From NCBI RefSeq assembly GCF_000247815.1, contig NC_021674.1, positions 9,360,466 to 9,424,465 on the forward strand: a DNA stretch of 64,000 bases, read 5' to 3'. Origin of the DNA: Ficedula albicollis (lineage: Eukaryota > Chordata > Aves > Passeriformes > Muscicapidae). Positions 58,001 to 64,000 of the stretch are shown one piece after another; the first letter of the stretch is position 1, and every line of letters begins with the position of its first letter. Both the position numbers and the translations under genes were made by a program. The notes below the pieces were generated by a model. The model ran no database searches, was not told the DNA's origin, and saw nothing but the letters and a program-made list of their open reading frames with translations.

Positions 58001-60996
58001 CTGTGCTGGAGAAACAGACTACCTACAGCTATTTAGGTCATTATGCACCTAGTTCTTCCACACCAGAGGTCTCAGAATCATTCAGAAACAATCACCAAAG
58101 CAGTAAAAACATATGTCAGAAAAGGCGTTGTGGTTAGTTACTATCACACAAGATGAGAATTAGTCTCTTTGTACCCTTTTTTCCAGGCATCAGCATTAGA
58201 GTGTGCATTACCCCCTTGGAAAACAGTGAAATACAAGCATCTTACAGAGCTCCAGAGAGGTCCACACAGCTGAACAAAGGCCAGGGAGCCCCAGCAGGCA
58301 TTCCTGCTATGAGTCTGTCAAAGGCAGAGACTGCAGAGCAGTGACATGTGAAGAAAAGGCACAAGAACTGCACCAGTCCCAGCAAAAATCCCAACACTGA
58401 GGTCCTGACGTGACAAAAGGAGTCCAACAGATGCTCACAGCAATTTACATCAACAGCACGATTCCCTGTACAGCCCCTCCACCTGCCATCTTCAGCAGGG
58501 CTAGGCTCCACTTGTTCCTCAGAAAATAACTTCCTAAAAATAAGAATTTTCATGGGAATCCTGTCTTTCTGAAGCCTTACCCAAGTCCTGAACTGCAAGT
58601 AGTTATGAGGGAGCCAAGCAAAAATATTTCACAGTTTGACACCATGCATAAAGCTGCGACCAGAGACTGTCAAAAAGCTCACTGCACCTCACATCAAGTC
58701 CTGAGACAGGATGTCAGTCCACTGTCACTCTACAGGGCAGGTACTCTACAAACAAGACCATCCAAACTTTAACTTGGTGAGCAACAGAGCGTGCCACCCG
58801 TGTTTGTTGCTCGTCCTTGTGGTATTCATACCTGCCCAACAGAAAATCAAACAAAACAGATCACCTCTATTCACATTACTTCCTTTTCATCCCTCAAACA
58901 GCTTCTGTTGACAAAAAGAATAAAATGACTCCATGGCATAAAACTCAGTATGGTCACGCTACACCTCGAATGCCAAAAACCAAAAGGAAGGTCTTAACAC
59001 TGCTGCTTACAGCAACTGTATAAAAATGATGGAAACTCTCTAACATATTGCAATGTGCCAGATATGCTACTCCAGTTCTAATAAGCTAGCCCTAACACAT
59101 ATCCAAAATGGCCCCTTTTTTTAAAATTTCAGAACCAGACTGATAGAGAAAAAGTTGGGATATTTACGCTACTAAGTACGAGTACTTTGGAACATCTAAT
59201 CCGGACATGGACCTGTCCGTTTTGAGTATGAGGGAAACACATCAACAATTCTTTACCTTCTCCAGAGAATATTCGGGAGTTTTTTTTAAATCTAGCCCCT
59301 ACGTGAGGTGGGTGCAAAAAGCTAAAAACAGGAAGACAAATCATAGATTTGCTGGTAAATATGATTTGGACTTACTCGTATGAGGCCCCAGGAATATGTA
59401 CGTAGAGCATCCACACTCATGCTCACCTGCTTACTCTTTCTGCTCCATTCATAAAACAAGACAAGGAATAAACAAAGTGTGAAGGAAAGAAAAAAAAAAA
59501 AGGAAACCGAAAGAAAACTGTGAGCCTCTCAGCTGCAGAGATAATATGATGCTCATGTGGCTTCTCTCTTCTTCAGACTCACAGCTCCTCATTTTCCCCA
59601 TACTCTGGAGAAGGAAAGCAGAAGTGGCTTCTTCGCAGAGTTGCTGCCCCAAAAGAAGAAACAATACCTACATGATCGTGATTCCATTTCCCAACCTCTT
59701 CCTGCACAAACTGCCAAAGAGAAGCCCGCGGTCGGCCTTCTCCACTCATTTCTAGCGGCTCCTGACATTTTCCAGGCAAACAATATCTTTGTTCAACATT
59801 GGAAATGTGCATCTCCTTCTCCTCCCATTAAGTTTGTGCTTGTCAAGAAGGCAAGATTCCTGCACACATGCCAGAATCCCACTAGAGAGAAAGATGGTGC
59901 TGAAGACAGAGGGAGATTTGGGACAGATCCTGTTACTGGCAAACGGGATGGGAGAGGTAGAGATGCTTCTCGCTGTGCAACTTCCTGGCATCACTGGTCA
60001 GGCTGCCCAGTGACTTTTGATTGAATGGCCATAGATCTCCTGTCAATCAGTCCATTTTAGGCACTGTTCTCTTACCCAACAGACAAACCAAGCTAACGCC
60101 CAAAAGGATTTCAAGATCTTTCGTCTGCAGAAGTCTGTCAGAGAGTCACACTGACTCCCGGGTCACGACAGTAATTACTGCAGCCACTACAACTATTAAG
60201 GTACTGCAGTTGGGTTTTTAAGTAAGAGAGCAATTTCTCGCAGGGCTGCACAGCAACAGCTGCACGAGTCCATAGGACCTATCATTCAGGACTTCACCAG
60301 TACAGGTAAGACAGTAAATACACCACCTATGCTAGAAACTAAAAAAAAACCAAATACATGGAAATCAGTAGCCCAGTAATTACTCCGATGCACTTTACAA
60401 TAGGCATTCTATACTTTTTTACATTGGATAGTGATAACTCTATGTCCTGCAAATCCTAAGTATTTAGAGAATTTAAGAAAAACGGAGAAGAAAAAGGGAC
60501 TCAGCAACGTACTGAGGCCCAAACTGGCCAGTCGGAGGGGGAAAGTTTCTGTTGCAGAAGGCAATTTACACCCCACAGGTGAATTTCTCTCAACATCACA
60601 TACCGTCTATGAGAAATTAAAAAAAAGCAAGAAATTAATCTGCCCATCACACAATTTAAGGATCATCTACAAATCCAGGAACCATCGCATTCCTACATGG
60701 TCCATGGAACCACCAAGCCCTCCAGCGCTCCTCATCCCAGCCCATCCCGGCTGCCATGCGCCGGAGGAAAGCAGGGAATACTTGCTCCAAACGTTAGCGC
60801 CCGAGCCGGCCATACCTCACGGAGAACACGCCAGGAGTCTCTCCCGGAGGCCGCCGTCATATCTCTCCCCGCGGCATCGTCGGGAATGCTGCGGGGACCT
60901 GCGGGACAGCGGCCGCATGAGGGAGGCCCGGCCGCACGCCGACACCTCCGCACCCTGCCCGCGCCTCCCGCCGGGCACCGCCCGCTGCCCACCGGG

Positions 60997-61027
60997 GTTA
61001 CCATGGAAATTCCGAACGGGAATTTCC
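60997..61027. promoter_or_regulatory. RFX-like half site and two kappa-B-like motifs
   Basis: GTTACCATGGAAAT (60997-61010) resembles an RFX X-box. GGAAATTCC (61005-61013) and GGGAATTTCC (61018-61027) resemble NF-kappa-B sites, the second matching the consensus GGGRNWYYCC fully. These are motif matches only; binding is not shown. Confidence 0.4.
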
Positions 61028-61100
61028 AGGGAAGGAGGGAAACCGGCCCGCGGGCAGCCCCCACCCCGCCACCCGCCCACCTCCCCTCGCGTCCCCCCGC

Positions 61101-61790
<690 letters not shown>

Positions 61791-62250
61791 AGGGGCCGCG
61801 CTGCCCCGCCCCGCCCGCCCGTCCGCCCGCGCTGCCCGCGGCCGGCGTTTGGCGGCCTCGTCACCGAGCTCCCCACCCCCCCCGGCGGGGGCTCCGCTGC
61901 CGGTTTGACTGAGATTTGTGTTTCGGGCTGTAGTTCTCCGTCAGGCCGCAGAAGCTGCTGAGGGGCGCGATAGGTGCCGCTGAAGCAGTAGCGGCCTCCT
62001 GCCGGACCGTGCCATAAACACGCTTGGATTCTCGGCCAATCCTGTGCCAACCAACGCAGCTCAGGGAAACTCTGGTGAATCAGCAGCGGCGATGCCGGCG
62101 GTGTGTATTAACAGGAGCGTGCGGCTGTGGGCTGTGTGAAGGGACGGGTGCGGACGTCCGTGCCTCGCACGGCTTCACGCCTGGGCTTGCAGCTCAGACT
62201 CGTGTTCCTGCCTGGGGCTGGCCGCGGACAGACTGGGCCGAAGATGTTGT

Positions 62251-64000
62251 TCTGCTCCTTGGTCAAGGTCAGCAGAGTTTCGTTCCGTACAACTTGTTTG
62301 GCAGACTCAGCCAATAAATCACAAATGAGTATCACCAGGATCAGTGACTTCTTGATGATTTCCTTCAGAGTTGTGTCTGACCTGGCCAGAGCTCACCCTT
62401 TAAAAAGCTTGAGTTTAAAGAGCAGAAAACATGACACTACCAGCAAGAAAGGCTAGTTTAGTATTACTATTGCTTCATAACTGTGGGCTTCAGTGGCCAC
62501 CCGTTTCATAGACATGTTTTGGAAAATAAAGGTGTACCTTCTCATGCTTCAAAATTCCATCCCTGGCTTTCTGGAGTTAATATTACCACAGCTCAAACAG
62601 ACTTCATTGGAAGCTAGAACAGCAAAAGCAGTCAAAAAACACAACTATGTTAAATATTAAATGCTTGTTTGAAAGCCAATGGGGATTTCCCTCCAGCAGC
62701 CTGCAAATGTCACTCACAAGATTTTCAGAGCATATTTTCCCCTACCTGGCAGAAATCTCTTTGTGCCTTACAGCCTCCGCTGTGCTCAGACACTCCTCAT
62801 GGGCAAAACATGGTGGCTTGGGGTTTTTCTGGGGTTTTTTCCCCCTTGGGGATTGCATTAGTTGGAGTCTATCTATCTCCTAAGCCCTAAAATATGACAC
62901 AGCAGCAATAAAGTGATGACAAACATAATGTGAAACTGATTGCTGTGTATTGATCCAGACTGCAGAAGGACTGAGTTGGCAGAATTTAGTCATGTGGATA
63001 AAGTTAAGGAAATTGGGAGAGCCTGTAGGAGGAAGGTGGTGTTAGCCCTGTCCTCCTCGGGGTTCTGCTTTGTCGCTTGCTGTTGACCCAGACAAAGTCC
63101 CCAGCTGTGTGGGTTGAGGATGGCATTCCTGCCTCAGCATTGCTGCCAGCTGGCTGGGGGTGTCTCCATGGCTCCTGCAACCACTCATAACCGATTTGGA
63201 AAGCTTGGATTTGCCCAGAGTTCACAGTTTGCTTTCAGTAGTCTGACCTTCTGACCTGAGAGTGTTCTACATAACCACTTTCCACTAGCAAAGAGACAGA
63301 TGGGAGGGGATGGGAAGAGAAGGCAAAAGGAAAGGGAATCCCCAGCAGAGAAGCAGCTGTACATGACTATTAACTGCAGAGGCTGGTTTTGAGGGGAAAG
63401 CCCTTCCTACAGGCTTAGTGGCAAACCAATTTTCCCCTCTAGCCCGATGGGTCAGCCTGAGGCTGAAGGTGAGTCTTGCAGCATGGATACAATTTTCCAT
63501 GCTTCCCGTGCATGAATCATGTCTTGATCCACTCACTGCTGAAACGTGTCCAGTCCTGGTCAGCAAACTGAGCCAGAGCCAAGCCCGGCTGTGCAGGACT
63601 GACCTCAGTCAGCTGCTGAGCTTCACAGCACTGCTCTTGCAGCATCTTCACTGAGATAGGGAGCTGTCCTGCTGGGTTCATCTCAGTGAATTGGTCAGAG
63701 CAGCCTTAAGAAATTTTGCATCACTTGCTTAGCATGAGATGACCTTTACGTACAGCTGGCTTACCCCTCAGTTGACATTTGCCCAGGAAGCCCTGATCTA
63801 GCTGAAAACGTTAGTTCTGTGTTTCTCTTGCACCAGAGAGGTACTTTCAAAGCCAGTGATTAATTGTGTCAGAGATACAGGGGAAAGCCATACCCTCAAA
63901 GTGACATTTGAGCCATGCACCCTCCCATGACCTTTAATGTTTTCCACTTGCAATGAAAAGAGTCTTGTTATCCGCTCATGCAGGGAAAGTAACAAACTGT
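62251..64000. other. Region upstream of the VPS54 promoter, no gene recognised
   Basis: No exon-like open frame with family resemblance, RNA gene or clear transposon was seen. In other vertebrates the next gene on this side is PELI1, and no part of it is recognisable here. Confidence 0.6.

Larger units (their letters stand above)
52175..60700 (-). other. VPS54 5' intron region, no gene recognised
   Basis: About 8.5 kb of AT-rich sequence between the first coding exon and the CpG-rich promoter. It holds a repeated unit (53679-54354) and a two-unit repeat near 55003-55084. The open frames here are short and unlike any protein I know. Confidence 0.6.

Overview
The window is vertebrate nuclear DNA, almost certainly from a bird. 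The genes are interrupted by GT-AG introns, the interspersed repeats I recognise are truncated CR1-type LINEs as found in avian genomes, and the two genes lie tail to tail as UGP2 and VPS54 do in other amniotes. I cannot name the species. There are no prokaryotic features, and I found no new gene system. The unusual content is a set of local direct duplications and two long poly-G runs that look largely like assembly artefacts.

Layout. Positions 1-4043 are a UGP2 intron carrying a minus-oriented CR1 and small tandem duplications. Seven UGP2 coding exons (+ strand, 4044-9850) encode residues 86-508 of a 508-residue UDP-glucose pyrophosphorylase; the first 85 residues lie upstream of the window. 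The UGP2 3' UTR runs to about 10830. A spacer of roughly 600 bp follows, then the VPS54 3' UTR on the opposite strand (about 11430-11933).

VPS54 occupies 11934-52148 on the minus strand. I resolved 22 coding exons whose splice phases join without a break into 976 codons plus stop, about the length of mammalian VPS54 (977 as I recall it). A 5' UTR segment ends at 52174. The rest of the 5' end should lie in the CpG-rich promoter region around 60.7-62.1 kb. From about 62.1 kb to the end I see no gene.

Two VPS54 exons are present twice in tandem (1273-bp and 711-bp units). The extra copies would break the reading frame, each giving an early stop if both were spliced in. A 539-bp intronic unit is also doubled, a 5' intron segment of about 300 bp is repeated, and there are about ten smaller two-copy duplications. 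Poly-G runs of 499 bp (33554-34052) and 687 bp (61103-61789) sit next to a coding exon and inside the promoter CpG island. The first is bracketed by the same sequence of about 30 bp on both sides, which points to an unmerged contig overlap.

The two genes are housekeeping neighbours with unrelated jobs: UGP2 makes UDP-glucose in the cytosol, and VPS54 is a GARP tethering subunit for endosome-to-Golgi vesicles. Nothing here suggests they act together.
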